Origin: Serratia sp. PL17
GTDB lineage: Bacteria; Pseudomonadota; Gammaproteobacteria; Enterobacterales; Enterobacteriaceae
Direction: 5' to 3'
DNA length: 64,000 nt
NCBI RefSeq assembly: GCF_017832355.1
Contig: NZ_JAFIBY010000003.1
Location: 310,001-374,000, forward strand
Of this stretch, positions 26,415-35,175 are shown piece after piece. The translations under genes were made by a program, and so were the position numbers. Position 1 is the stretch's first letter; each line of letters starts with the position of its first letter. The notes under the pieces are model-generated. The model saw only the letters and a list, made by a program, of their open reading frames with translations. It ran no database searches and was not told the DNA's origin.

Positions 26415-27301
26415 TGCTGAAAAACATCCTGCTCCTGACGGGCTTACTGGCGTCATGCGCGACATGGAGCGCCGCCACCCCGCGCGGCAGCGCCTATGAC
26501 AGCCGGATGCAGAACGTATCGTATAACAGCCAGAACGCCACCGTGGTGAATACCCGCCCTGGCTATGTCACCACGCTGCTGTTTGACGACGATGAAGCTG
26601 TGATTGATGCGCAAGCGGGCTTTCCAAAAGGCTGGACGGTAACGAAAAGTGATAACCGGGTGGGCGTCAGCCCGAACCCCATCACCCAGCCGGTGACGGA
26701 CGCCAGCGGCAACAACGTCAGCCAGGTGTTCCTGCCCACGCCAAAGGACTGGAAGACCAACCTCTTCGTGGTGACCTCAAAGCGTGATTACAGCCTGGAG
26801 CTGAACGTGCTGGACCACGATTCCCCCGCGCAGGCGTTCGTTATCCGTTACCACTATCCGGCCGAGGTTCGCCAGCAATCCGCCGCTGCCAGCGCCGCGC
26901 GTCAGACGCAGCAGCGTGAAAGACAGGAGAAGCAGCAAATAGCAGCGGCATTCGGAGAGGCCAGCATGCCACGCAACTGGCGCTACACCAAACGGGTCGC
27001 CGCCGGTTCGACCTCCATCGCGCCGGATTTTGCCTGGGACGATGGTCGTTTTGCATATATCGGTTTTTCCCCCATCAGAACCCTGCCTTCCGTTTTCCGG
27101 GTGGTTAACGGACGGGAGCAGGCGCTCACGCCCCGGACAGTTAAGCAGGGTAATTACACCGTGATGGTGGTGCCGGCAGCGCCACAACTGGTGTTGCGTT
27201 ACGGCACCTCGGTGGTGGGGATCGAAAACGACGGATTCGGGCGCATCCCGATAACCCGCAGCGACACTGTTTCACCGTCCGTTACGCTGGAGGCGAAATG
27301 A
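26414..27301 (+). CDS. virB9: VirB9-like outer-membrane-complex protein
   Basis: 295 residues with a signal peptide ending near TWSAATPRG. The N-terminal domain has the VirB9/CagX beta pattern (RPGYVTTLLFDDDEAVIDA, WKTNLFVVTSKRDYSLEL); a Gln/Ala-rich linker follows, then the C-terminal domain (NWRYTKRVAAGSTSIAPDFAWDDG, FGRIPITRSDT). With VirB7 and VirB10 it forms the core complex. Coupled to virB10 by ATGA overlap. Confidence 0.92.
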   Translation: MLKNILLLTGLLASCATWSAATPRGSAYDSRMQNVSYNSQNATVVNTRPGYVTTLLFDDDEAVIDAQAGFPKGWTVTKSDNRVGVSPNPITQPVTDASGNNVSQVFLPTPKDWKTNLFVVTSKRDYSLELNVLDHDSPAQAFVIRYHYPAEVRQQSAAASAARQTQQRERQEKQQIAAAFGEASMPRNWRYTKRVAAGSTSIAPDFAWDDGRFAYIGFSPIRTLPSVFRVVNGREQALTPRTVKQGNYTVMVVPAAPQLVLRYGTSVVGIENDGFGRIPITRSDTVSPSVTLEAK

Positions 27302-28602
27302 CCGATAAACCTGTCCCGGATGAACCGGAAAAAACCACCGCAGAGCGGGAAGCGGAAGCCCGCGAACGCGCCCGTGCGACAATGGCGTATCAGGAGCCGG
27401 AGCAGAAAACACCACCCGGCCAGCCGGAAGTGAGCCGTTTTCGTAAGGCATCCGGTCGCCGTACGCTGATCGTCAGCCTGCTGAGTCTGGCGCTGGTGAT
27501 CGCCCTGGCATCCGGCGGCGATCGGATTTTCAGTGCATTGAAAGGGGGTAATGAGAAAGAAGCCGACACCGCGCCGCCACACTCTGCCGGGGCTGCGCAG
27601 CAGGAGCGTAAAAATCTGGGCATGGACAGTAACCCGTTTGGCCTGTTCGGGCCGGAAAGACAGAAAGCCACTGCCCCTGCCAGCCAGACCGTCACTCCCG
27701 CACCCACCCTGCCACCGGCCCCACCCGCCCTGAACAAGGCAGCCGCGCTGGCTGACGGGCTGAACAACGCCCGAACAATGCCGGGTGATAATGCACGCAC
27801 GTCCCCGGGTGAAACGCGCAGCCACGCAGAAACATCCGACAGTGGGTCATCATCCACGACGTACACATCCTGCCCGTCAGTACTGACCCGAGGAAAGGAT
27901 GGCAGCCTTCGCTGCACGGATACTGCCGTGCCGGAAACGGGTAACAACGGCAATCCGGGCGTCGCCCGAGTCACCGGCGTCAGACGGTTGGGTCTCGATC
28001 CTGATCTCTATATCCCGGTGGACCGCTATATCCCGTGTTCGATGATGTGGCGCTTCGTGTCCGATGCCGGGGGGCATATTTCCTGCCTGGTCAGTGAAGA
28101 TGTTTACAGCGCCAGCAACCATGTGACGCTGATCCCGGCGGGAACGGTCGCCCGTGGCATCTACCGCACCGGGGCGCTGCAACACGGACGCAGCCGGATG
28201 TTTGTGCTGTGGACGGAGCTGCGCACGCCTGAGCCCGGCAGCCTGCAAATCCCGCTAACTGATACGCAGGCCAGCGGCCCGCTCGGCGAAGCGGGGATCT
28301 CAGGTTGGATCGACAACCATTTCTGGGAGCGCTTCGGCAATGCCCTGATGCTCAGTACCGTGCAGGACGTGGCAGCGGCGGCGTCGGATGCTGCCCCGGG
28401 GAAAGACCGCAATACCGACTACACCGAAAACACCCGCGCAGCCACGGCGGAAATGGCGAAAACGACGCTGGACAACAGCATCAATATCCCGCCCACCCTG
28501 TACCTGAATCAGGGTGATGTCATCGGGATCATGACCGGCACCGAGATTGATTTCTCATCCGTCTGGCAGCTGCGACTGAAAAAGAGGTGGTATGAACGCT
28601 GA
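27298..28602 (+). CDS. virB10: VirB10-like core channel protein
   Basis: 434 residues: charged cytoplasmic N-terminus, one transmembrane helix (about 56-73), a long Pro/Ala/Thr-rich periplasmic linker, and a C-terminal TrbI-type beta barrel (SCPSVLTRGKDGSL, LIPAGTVARGIYRTGAL, GEAGISGWIDNHFWERFG, IPPTLYLNQGDVIGIM). It spans both membranes and senses ATP use by the system's ATPases. Overlaps virB9 and virB11. Confidence 0.93.
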   Translation: MTDKPVPDEPEKTTAEREAEARERARATMAYQEPEQKTPPGQPEVSRFRKASGRRTLIVSLLSLALVIALASGGDRIFSALKGGNEKEADTAPPHSAGAAQQERKNLGMDSNPFGLFGPERQKATAPASQTVTPAPTLPPAPPALNKAAALADGLNNARTMPGDNARTSPGETRSHAETSDSGSSSTTYTSCPSVLTRGKDGSLRCTDTAVPETGNNGNPGVARVTGVRRLGLDPDLYIPVDRYIPCSMMWRFVSDAGGHISCLVSEDVYSASNHVTLIPAGTVARGIYRTGALQHGRSRMFVLWTELRTPEPGSLQIPLTDTQASGPLGEAGISGWIDNHFWERFGNALMLSTVQDVAAAASDAAPGKDRNTDYTENTRAATAEMAKTTLDNSINIPPTLYLNQGDVIGIMTGTEIDFSSVWQLRLKKRWYER

Positions 28603-29620
28603 AAACCTGTCGCTGGATTTTATGAAAAACCAGCTGTTTGGTGAGTTTATTGCGCAGGACGGCCTGACGGAAATTGCCGTTAACCGGCCGGGTGAACTCC
28701 ATACCAAAATCCGGGGGAAATGGCAAAAACATGATTCCCCGGTTACGCTGCGTCAGTGTTACGCCTTTGCCAGAGCACTGGCGTCGTGGCAGGACGATAA
28801 TATCGACGACACCTCGCCGATCCTTTCCGCCACGCTTGAATCAGGCGAGCGCATTCAGGCCATCATTCCCCCGGCCTGTGAGCGTAATACCGTGTCTATT
28901 ACGCTGCGCAAACCCTCATTCGGGCAGAAAACGCATCAGTCATGGATTGATGCGGGATTTTATAACCGGGTAAGCGGTAAGGAGCGAACGGAAGGCAAAG
29001 ATGTTGAACTGACCCGCTATTTTCAAGGTGGGGAAATTTCCCGCTTTATGGAAAAAGCGGTGGAATACGGCAAGACGATTTTTATCGTCGGTGAAACCGG
29101 ATCCGGTAAAACCACCTATATGAAATCGCTGCTGCACCATATTCCCCGGCACCTCAGGCTGACCACCATCGAGGATAGTCCCGAAATCCGCTTCTATCAC
29201 CACACCAATTATGTCCATCTCTTTTATCCGGCGGATGCCGGGGATAATGCCATTGTCACGCCCGGCAGACTGATACGCGCCAATTATCGTATGAACCCTG
29301 ACCGGATATTACTGGCAGAAATTCGCGGTCGGGAAGCCTGGGATGCGCTGAAAATCGTTGGTTCCGGACATGAGGGATTAATGACCTCCCTGCATGCGGG
29401 CAGCCCGGAAGAATGCATTGAAGGGTTAATTGACCGCTGCTATGAAAACCCCGACTGCCGGAACATGCCTTTCGACGTGCTGTTACGCAAGGTGCTTAAG
29501 AGCATTGATGTGATAGTCAGCATTGATATTCACGGTGACATACGCCGGATGAGTGATGTTTATTTTAAACCCCTTCATCTTAATGGCATGAGAGGTGTAT
29601 TCAGCAAAGGACTTCAATAA
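28592..29620 (+). CDS. virB11: VirB11-like traffic ATPase
   Basis: 342 residues. Hexameric secretion ATPase: N-terminal domain to about residue 140, then Walker A GETGSGKTT (about 166-174), the Asp box LTTIEDSPEI, Walker B ILLAEIRG and the His box GHEGLMTSLHAGS. AGAGGTGG precedes the ATG, which overlaps virB10 by 11 bases. It switches the machine between pilus building and DNA transfer. Confidence 0.94.
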   Translation: MNAENLSLDFMKNQLFGEFIAQDGLTEIAVNRPGELHTKIRGKWQKHDSPVTLRQCYAFARALASWQDDNIDDTSPILSATLESGERIQAIIPPACERNTVSITLRKPSFGQKTHQSWIDAGFYNRVSGKERTEGKDVELTRYFQGGEISRFMEKAVEYGKTIFIVGETGSGKTTYMKSLLHHIPRHLRLTTIEDSPEIRFYHHTNYVHLFYPADAGDNAIVTPGRLIRANYRMNPDRILLAEIRGREAWDALKIVGSGHEGLMTSLHAGSPEECIEGLIDRCYENPDCRNMPFDVLLRKVLKSIDVIVSIDIHGDIRRMSDVYFKPLHLNGMRGVFSKGLQ

Positions 29621-29669
29621 ATAACTTATCGAATTACGCAACACTCGTTTGAATATGAAGGTGACCGAA

Positions 29670-29972
29670 ATGAAAAAATCAATATCCTCCGCATTATTGC
29701 TCTGCATTATGGCGTCATATTCCACCTCCGTCATGGCCGCTGACGCCTGTGAAGTGGTGTTATGTATGTACGGTAAAGCCACCGGGAACGGCGGCGGCAA
29801 TGAATGCCATTCGGCCGAACGTGCATTCTTTAATATCGTCAAAAAGAACAAGCACGGTTTTCTGCCAGACCATACTGCCGATGCGAGAAAATCATTTTTA
29901 CTTGAGTGTGACTCGGCAGCCCCGGCAATTATCAACCAGATAATCAGTAAATTTGGCCGCATGCGTGGTTAA
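29670..29972 (+). CDS. TrbM-like secreted protein
   Basis: 100 residues with a signal peptide ending at SVMAADACE. CEVVLCMYGKATGNGGGNEC and a later LLECD give the Cys pattern of the TrbM family, small periplasmic proteins encoded with T4SS genes. AAGGTG seven bases upstream favours this ATG over an earlier TTG. It lies 49 bp after virB11. Confidence 0.75.
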   Translation: MKKSISSALLLCIMASYSTSVMAADACEVVLCMYGKATGNGGGNECHSAERAFFNIVKKNKHGFLPDHTADARKSFLLECDSAAPAIINQIISKFGRMRG

Positions 29973-29990
29973 TTAGCGGAGGTTATCTTT

Positions 29991-30296
29991 ATGACCAAAC
30001 CGGGTTTTATTCAGCATCCCTGGACACATCAGCGTGGGGATTCCATGCGCGCAGCCTGTGTTATTGAGCACATTGAAAATGAGGCGATGCACGGATGCGG
30101 CCTTTATTATGAAATTTATCACTACCGGGTTGTCTGCAGGTTATTGCAGTTGCTGCAAACGCTGAACGCCACCGACAGAATAACGCTGACAGAGGAAGCC
30201 AACCGGCGAGGTTTTACGCTGGATGAAACCAGCATTAAAGAAAGTCGTCAGTGTTATTCTGACATCATCAGGGAAATCCGCGAGAGCCACTATTAA
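29991..30296 (+). CDS. Hypothetical small transfer-region protein
   Basis: 101 residues, mostly helical (CGLYYEIYHYRVVCRLLQLLQTL, ITLTEEANRRGFTL). GCGGAGG lies upstream of the ATG and the gene is 18 bp after the trbM-like gene on the same strand. I do not recognise a family. It is the last rightward gene before the candidate oriT. Confidence 0.6.
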   Translation: MTKPGFIQHPWTHQRGDSMRAACVIEHIENEAMHGCGLYYEIYHYRVVCRLLQLLQTLNATDRITLTEEANRRGFTLDETSIKESRQCYSDIIREIRESHY

Positions 30297-30424
30297 TCCC
30301 TGTATTAATTTTATTCGCAGGTCCCCTATAGCGCCAAAATATTTCAGCCGAATCAGGCTTAAGGCGTGGTGGTTTTCCGGTTTTTACGGCCCAGCACATT
30401 TTTCACGAATTAAGGAGTGAAGAA

Positions 30425-30487
30425 ATGCAGGCCGTAAAAATGAGGCAGCGGACAGAACTATTTTCGCGGGTTAAGGAGCGAAAATAG
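30425..30487 (+). CDS. Possible 20-residue basic peptide
   Basis: ATG CAG GCC ... TAG encodes MQAVKMRQRTELFSRVKERK, preceded by TTAAGGAG at good spacing. The stop codon falls inside the right arm of an inverted repeat (30455-30467 and 30478-30490, 13 bp each). It may be a leader peptide or simply part of a structured region. Confidence 0.3.
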   Translation: MQAVKMRQRTELFSRVKERK

Positions 30488-30625
30488 TTCAGGCACCGCG
30501 CCTCACCGGCAAACAGCCGCGCCCACGCGGATTTTGCAGGCCGGGGGGAGCCGAATAAATTTCGCCGCCCCAGCGAGCGGAAAGCTGTCGCCCACGACAG
30601 CGGTTTATTTGGGGGGCACAGCCCC

Positions 30626-30795
30626 GCACACCGTCGCGGCTAAGTCTCCGGCCAAAAGCCGGTAGCGTGGCGCGACCACCCTCTTTAAAGGTCAGCTTCC
30701 CTTTTATTCCCGCTGCGAGGAACGAGCAAAGGGAAGAAAAAGGCGAAAGCGACCGTCTTAAAGGGGGTGGTCGCGCGTAGCGGGCGACGGTGTGC
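30626..30795. other. Nested inverted repeats, candidate oriT region
   Basis: Three nested pairs of perfect arms: GCACACCGTCGC (30626-30637) with GCGACGGTGTGC (30784-30795); GCGCGACCACC (30670-30680) with GGTGGTCGCGC (30766-30776); CTTCCCTTT (30696-30704) with AAAGGGAAG (30728-30736). They lie in the about 750-bp gene-free stretch (30297-31043) between the virB cluster and mobB, where ICEKp-type elements have their origin of transfer. The nic site cannot be placed by eye. Confidence 0.6.
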
Positions 30796-30987
30796 CGCCG
30801 TTGACGTTGGGGGTTTTGGTGCGGCGTCCAGCCGCGACATTACCCCCATGCGACATATCATAAGGGCGTCCAGCCCGCATGTACTGGCGCACGCCGTTCG
30901 GGCAGGCAAGCATGCTTTCCTGCACATGGTCGCACAGCGGCCACCTTCTTCGTCCCTGATGGTCGCCCCGCCTTTTCGCCCGACACC

Positions 30988-31026
30988 GTGGGGCGAACTG
31001 ATGGGGCGACGTCATGGGGCGAACTG
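30988..31026 (+). repeat. Three tandem 13-bp repeats just upstream of mobB
   Basis: GTGGGGCGAACTG, ATGGGGCGACGTC and ATGGGGCGAACTG run head to tail at 30988, 31001 and 31014. Units 1 and 3 differ at one base. They end 17 bp before the mobB start, so they could be binding sites for a transfer regulator or part of oriT. Confidence 0.75.
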
Positions 31027-31043
31027 CTGACGAAGGAGGCATC

Positions 31044-32915
31044 GTGATTTTGAATAAGCTGGCCGTTTCACTGTCGCCGATAGTGAATGGCGCGCTGAGC
31101 TTCATGGCTTTTATGCAACAGCATCAGCTGATGCTGGCGCTGTTATCGGGGCTGACGATGCCGTTTTTCGCGTCGATGAAAAGCGATGAACGGCAGAAAG
31201 CCCCGTTATGGAAAAGGTTGATTATCGCTTTTTCCCTGCTGTGTTTTCTCTTCGGCACACTGGCCCCGGTGGTGATCGGAGCCTTCCAGTGGCTGTATAA
31301 GACCAGACTCACCAGTGATAATACGGTACTGGCCTGGTCAGTACGGATTGCTTTCACTGTAACCGGGATTATTTTCCATATTATGCTTCGCCGGTTATTC
31401 ACACCGGAGCTGGACAGAATAAAGAAACGCCTTGTTAAAAAGACCACCCTTGAACGGGAATTGCGCACCGATGTCCGCACCGTAAAATCTCTGCTACCGG
31501 AAACCCTGCATTATAATCCGCTGAATTATATCGACCTGAATAAAGGCATTTTTACTGGCATGGACAGGGAGAACGAACCAATGTATCTCCCGTTAAAAGA
31601 CTGGCAGAAACAGCACGCAGATATTATCGGTACCACCGGAGCCGGTAAAGGGGTGGCCGCCGGGATATTACTTTATCAAAGCATTCTGGCCGGTGAAGGT
31701 GTCTTTGTTATGGACCCCAAAGACGATGAATGGGCCCCGCATCTTTACCGCAAAGCCTGCGAGGATGCAGGCAAACCCTTTGCCTTAATTGACCTGCGAA
31801 AACAGCAATATCAGTTAAACCTGATTGAAGATATCACGCCCGATGAACTGGAAGAATTGTTCGTTGCCGGTTTCAGCCTCGCGGAAAAAGGGCAGGAATC
31901 GGATTTTTATCGCATTGATGACCGAAAAGCCGCGCGTACCGCCGCACAATTTGTCAGTGATAATCCATCGGCAACAATCCGTGATGTCTATAACGGTGAT
32001 TACGTTCAGGGGGTTGCCGAAAAAATCAAAGCATTTTTCGGCAAGATTGAGGAACTGGCATTACTCAATGCCATTAACTCACCAGAAGGCTTTGCGCTTA
32101 AGCACATATTTGATGAAGGCGGCTGCTGCTATGTTGTCGGCTCCATGCGAAACAGCAAAATTATTACCGCCCAGCGCATGCTGCTGGTTCGCCTTTACCA
32201 GCTGGCAGAAAAGCGCGATCGAGTAACAGACGTCCCCCGCCCCATTGCTGTTTATCTTTCCGAACTGAAATACCATTTATCCAGGCCCGCACTGGAAGGT
32301 TTAGGCGCGGCACGCGATAAAGGCGTGCATATTATTATGGACCATCAGTCTATTGCCGATTTAAAAGACTGCCCGGCAGATTTGAAAGGTGACGCAGTTG
32401 TCGGCGCTGTCGTTGAGAACGCCAAATTCAAACTGGTTTATCGTGTCATGGACCCGGATACCGCTGAATGGGTGGCGAGGATGTCAGGCACTATATTAGT
32501 CGATGATGAGGTCCGCAAAGCAAAAACCGATGCCGTGCTGACAGAGACTATCGACAGTGAACGCACCATCAGGCAGGCCGAGCGTTTCTTTACTGACAGC
32601 AATATGATCCTGAATCTACCCGATTTTGTCAGCTTCATTTTTACGACAAAAACACTCCCCTCTGCTTCGCTGATTTCGCCCATCAGGGTGAAGAAACGCG
32701 AACTGAAGATCTGCGCCGTGTCGTCCGCGATTGCCGCCACCGCCGCAACGGTAAACATCACCCTGGATTTTAGCGAGGAGGAAACATCCTCCGTATCCGT
32801 ATCAATGCCGGATATCACCACAACGCGGCCCGATCTTTTTTTTGATACGGACGAAAAAGACACAACAACACCGAATGCCGATAAAGAGGAAAACCCGTCA
32901 TTGCTGGATTTTTAA
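31044..32915 (+). CDS. mobB: MobB-type type IV coupling protein (VirD4/TraG)
   Basis: 623 residues from the GTG at 31044 (AAGGAGG five bases upstream). The N-terminal membrane anchor has hydrophobic helices (LMLALLSGLTMPFFASM, LIIAFSLLCFLFGTLAPVV, IAFTVTGIIFHIML). The ATPase domain has Walker A IIGTTGAGKG (about residue 195), GVFVMDPKDDEW and IAVYLSELKY near Walker B, then ARDKGVHIIMDHQS. An acidic Ser/Thr-rich tail follows. It brings the relaxosome to the channel. Pairing with mobC matches CloDF13 and ICEKp. Confidence 0.92.
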   Translation: MILNKLAVSLSPIVNGALSFMAFMQQHQLMLALLSGLTMPFFASMKSDERQKAPLWKRLIIAFSLLCFLFGTLAPVVIGAFQWLYKTRLTSDNTVLAWSVRIAFTVTGIIFHIMLRRLFTPELDRIKKRLVKKTTLERELRTDVRTVKSLLPETLHYNPLNYIDLNKGIFTGMDRENEPMYLPLKDWQKQHADIIGTTGAGKGVAAGILLYQSILAGEGVFVMDPKDDEWAPHLYRKACEDAGKPFALIDLRKQQYQLNLIEDITPDELEELFVAGFSLAEKGQESDFYRIDDRKAARTAAQFVSDNPSATIRDVYNGDYVQGVAEKIKAFFGKIEELALLNAINSPEGFALKHIFDEGGCCYVVGSMRNSKIITAQRMLLVRLYQLAEKRDRVTDVPRPIAVYLSELKYHLSRPALEGLGAARDKGVHIIMDHQSIADLKDCPADLKGDAVVGAVVENAKFKLVYRVMDPDTAEWVARMSGTILVDDEVRKAKTDAVLTETIDSERTIRQAERFFTDSNMILNLPDFVSFIFTTKTLPSASLISPIRVKKRELKICAVSSAIAATAATVNITLDFSEEETSSVSVSMPDITTTRPDLFFDTDEKDTTTPNADKEENPSLLDF

Positions 32916-32923
32916 AGGGGGGA

Positions 32924-33673
32924 ATGATGCTTATCACCGCATACAGCGAACGCCAGACGCGACACCACGAAAAAATACAACGACTGCTGAATTTTCTGAA
33001 GGAGGAAACGTACAGTGACTTTAAAACACTGATGCTGCTGTTCGGTTTCAGGGATCATAAATCACTGTATTCCCTGCTTTCAAAAGCCGAGGGTATGGGC
33101 TTGATACAAAAACATGTCCTGGTATCGCGCACGATGAAAATTTCATTATGGGGCATAACCACTGACGGGCTGGCCGTTGTATTAACCCCCGACGATGCGA
33201 TTTTTCCGGCGCGGTTTGAGCCTTCAAAAATTACCGGCTGGACGCTGGAGCACCATCTTGATAATCAGACCGCCCGTATCATCCTTGAGCAAAAAGGCGC
33301 ATCCGGATGGATAAACGGCGATCGCACAACCTTCCTCAATCGTTATCAGACCAGCCACCGCCCGGACGGACTGATTACCCTGCCCGGCGGCATCGTGATC
33401 GCCATTGAGACCGAGCGCCGTCTGAAAACCAGAGCCCGTTATCAGTCGATCATCGCCAGTCATTTGCTTGCCCGAACCCGTAAAGACTGGATTTACGTTT
33501 TTTATATCGTGCCGGACCCGCAGAAAAAGCGCGGTCTTGAACGGCTGTTTGACAGCATCCGGCACGTCATCGTTAACCATCAACACATCCCGCTGGAAAC
33601 CCGCCACCGGCATGTCTTCCGCATCTACACGCTCGACGAGCTGCAACAGCTCGATGTAGGCCACGGCATATAG
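32924..33673 (+). CDS. mobC: MOB_C-family relaxase MobC
   Basis: 249 residues, close to the CloDF13 MobC length. The N-terminus is a winged helix (LMLLFGFRDHKSLYSLLSKAEGMGLIQ). The catalytic half reads SHRPDGLITLPGGIVIAIETERRLKTRARYQ, resembling a PD-(D/E)XK site; MOB_C relaxases use this fold instead of the HUH fold and leave no stable covalent Tyr adduct. It is 8 bp after mobB. It should nick the candidate oriT upstream. Confidence 0.88.
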   Translation: MMLITAYSERQTRHHEKIQRLLNFLKEETYSDFKTLMLLFGFRDHKSLYSLLSKAEGMGLIQKHVLVSRTMKISLWGITTDGLAVVLTPDDAIFPARFEPSKITGWTLEHHLDNQTARIILEQKGASGWINGDRTTFLNRYQTSHRPDGLITLPGGIVIAIETERRLKTRARYQSIIASHLLARTRKDWIYVFYIVPDPQKKRGLERLFDSIRHVIVNHQHIPLETRHRHVFRIYTLDELQQLDVGHGI

Positions 33674-33779
33674 TTCTTCTGTATAACCAACTGCCCCAAC
33701 CCGCCCACCAGCAGCGCAACGGCCTGAAATAATTCCCCTCGAAATACTCACCCAACATCAGAACAGACAGGACTCCAGA

Positions 33780-34067
33780 ATGAACAGAGAAACTGACCGA
33801 CTTGCTGACGTACTGACTGAAATGAGCGCCAAAGCACTGGTCACATGGATGACGCATTCCGCTTTGCAGGACATACCACGCGAAGCATTACTGGTTCGCG
33901 GCAGCGATTTTGTGTACGCCCTACAGTCAAACTTTGTGCTGCTACGTGATGTTTTGTCAGAAACGCTGGAAGATATTGAGCAGCATAGCCATGACCTCGA
34001 AGAAAGACTTAATAATCTGGAACAGCGGCTGCTTGCACTTCAGGTAGTTGCTGGTAACCGAGAATAA
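33780..34067 (+). CDS. Hypothetical coiled-coil protein
   Basis: 95 residues. The last third (LLRDVLSETLEDIEQHSHDLEERLNNLEQRLLALQ, shown in parts) is a strong amphipathic coiled coil. It is 106 bp downstream of mobC and probably the last gene of the transfer operon. No family recognised. Confidence 0.6.
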   Translation: MNRETDRLADVLTEMSAKALVTWMTHSALQDIPREALLVRGSDFVYALQSNFVLLRDVLSETLEDIEQHSHDLEERLNNLEQRLLALQVVAGNRE

Positions 34068-34107
34068 CTGCCCATTCCCCCCTGTCCGTGTGACTTGCTT
34101 TATTCCA

Positions 34108-34170
34108 CTGTAGAGACATGACTGTTCGGTGCTCGCCTGGCTGCGCTCCGCCTCACTCATGTCTCTACAG
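34108..34170. repeat. 14-bp inverted repeat at the end of the transfer module
   Basis: CTGTAGAGACATGA (34108-34121) and TCATGTCTCTACAG (34157-34170) are perfect arms around 35 nt that hold a further GC-rich stem. It may be a terminator between converging transcription units; it shares AGAGACATG with the hairpin at 18124. Confidence 0.6.
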
Positions 34171-34230
34171 CGTTACTGGTTAAGCCTATCCCAGCACTCA
34201 AAGCCGCATTTCTTTGCGGCCACTTCCTGC

Positions 34231-35175
34231 TCAGATTTTATCAATTAAATAACGATGCGCTTTCGATGCCGCGCTGGCGGCCTTGAAAATATAGCGTTTG
34301 TCGTTCTTCAGTGCTTTCAGCCAGGAAGCGATATAGCTTTCATGCTGAACCTCCCCGACAATCCCTAGGTCCGCCATCAGGAATGCGCTTCCCAGTTCGG
34401 CGATCAACTCCTCAAACGCATAATTCTCACTGCCAAACTTTCCTTTCATTTCACGGTTCAGCCGGCTTTTTGCCCCGCTCCAGTGAACCAGCTCATGCAG
34501 TCCGGTGGCGTAGAAATTGGCCGCATCGGTAAAAAGACAACGTTCAGGTAAACGGATTTCATCGGTTGACGGTGCAAAAAAGGCGTTTTGTCCCTTCTCA
34601 ATGATGGTTGCACCACTGTTACGGAAAAGCGCTTCCACCTGCGGTAACGGCTCAAAGGTCTCTGCCGGGAAAACGGCTTCGTCACTCAGAGGCAAACCAT
34701 CAATTTGCTCAACATTAAACACGGTGAACGTCTTCAGCATCGGGATAAAGTCAGTTTCTCCGTCGTCATTTTCCTTTTTCAGGGTCGTATAGAAAATGGC
34801 TGTTGTGCCATGTTCGCCTTTACGCACCTGTCCGCCTTCCGCTTGCGCCTGTTTGTAAGTCATCCAGCGGGAATCGCTGAATCCCTGTTTAGATGCGCTG
34901 CACCACAGCAACATGATATTCATGCCACTATAAGCCACACCAGTGGCGTAATTGGAAGGCAGACCAGACATGCCATCTACACGTTGCCACGGGCAAGACC
35001 ACGGTTTTACACCGGCTTCTAGCGCAGAAATGATGCTGTCAGTAACGGTCTGATAAATGTCGGTTCTGGTTTGAGAAAATTTCGTTTTTGAGGAGCCTGA
35101 CGGGTCCAGCGGGGATACGCTAGTCGCCGCTGCGGTGTTAGGGGCGCTAGTCTGGGTATGCAGGGAAATCGTCAT
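34231..35175 (-). CDS. ardC: ArdC-type antirestriction protein
   Basis: 314 residues from the ATG at 35175 (GGAG nine bases upstream; an extension of 27 codons is possible but lacks features). The N-terminal ssDNA-binding domain is seen in TRTDIYQTVTDSIISALEAG and KPWSCPWQ, ATGVAYSGMNIMLLW. The C-terminal zincin has HELVHWSG (HExxH zinc site, about residue 228) and YAFEELIAELGSAFL. ArdC shields incoming DNA from host restriction early after conjugation. It is encoded leftward, against the mob genes. Confidence 0.9.
   Translation of the reverse strand: MTISLHTQTSAPNTAAATSVSPLDPSGSSKTKFSQTRTDIYQTVTDSIISALEAGVKPWSCPWQRVDGMSGLPSNYATGVAYSGMNIMLLWCSASKQGFSDSRWMTYKQAQAEGGQVRKGEHGTTAIFYTTLKKENDDGETDFIPMLKTFTVFNVEQIDGLPLSDEAVFPAETFEPLPQVEALFRNSGATIIEKGQNAFFAPSTDEIRLPERCLFTDAANFYATGLHELVHWSGAKSRLNREMKGKFGSENYAFEELIAELGSAFLMADLGIVGEVQHESYIASWLKALKNDKRYIFKAASAASKAHRYLIDKI

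Noticed and set aside
30520-31040. CRISPR-like array suggested by repeated GC-rich words
   Set aside because: The repeats are nested inverted arms and a 13-bp tandem triplet, with no regular spacers and no cas genes.
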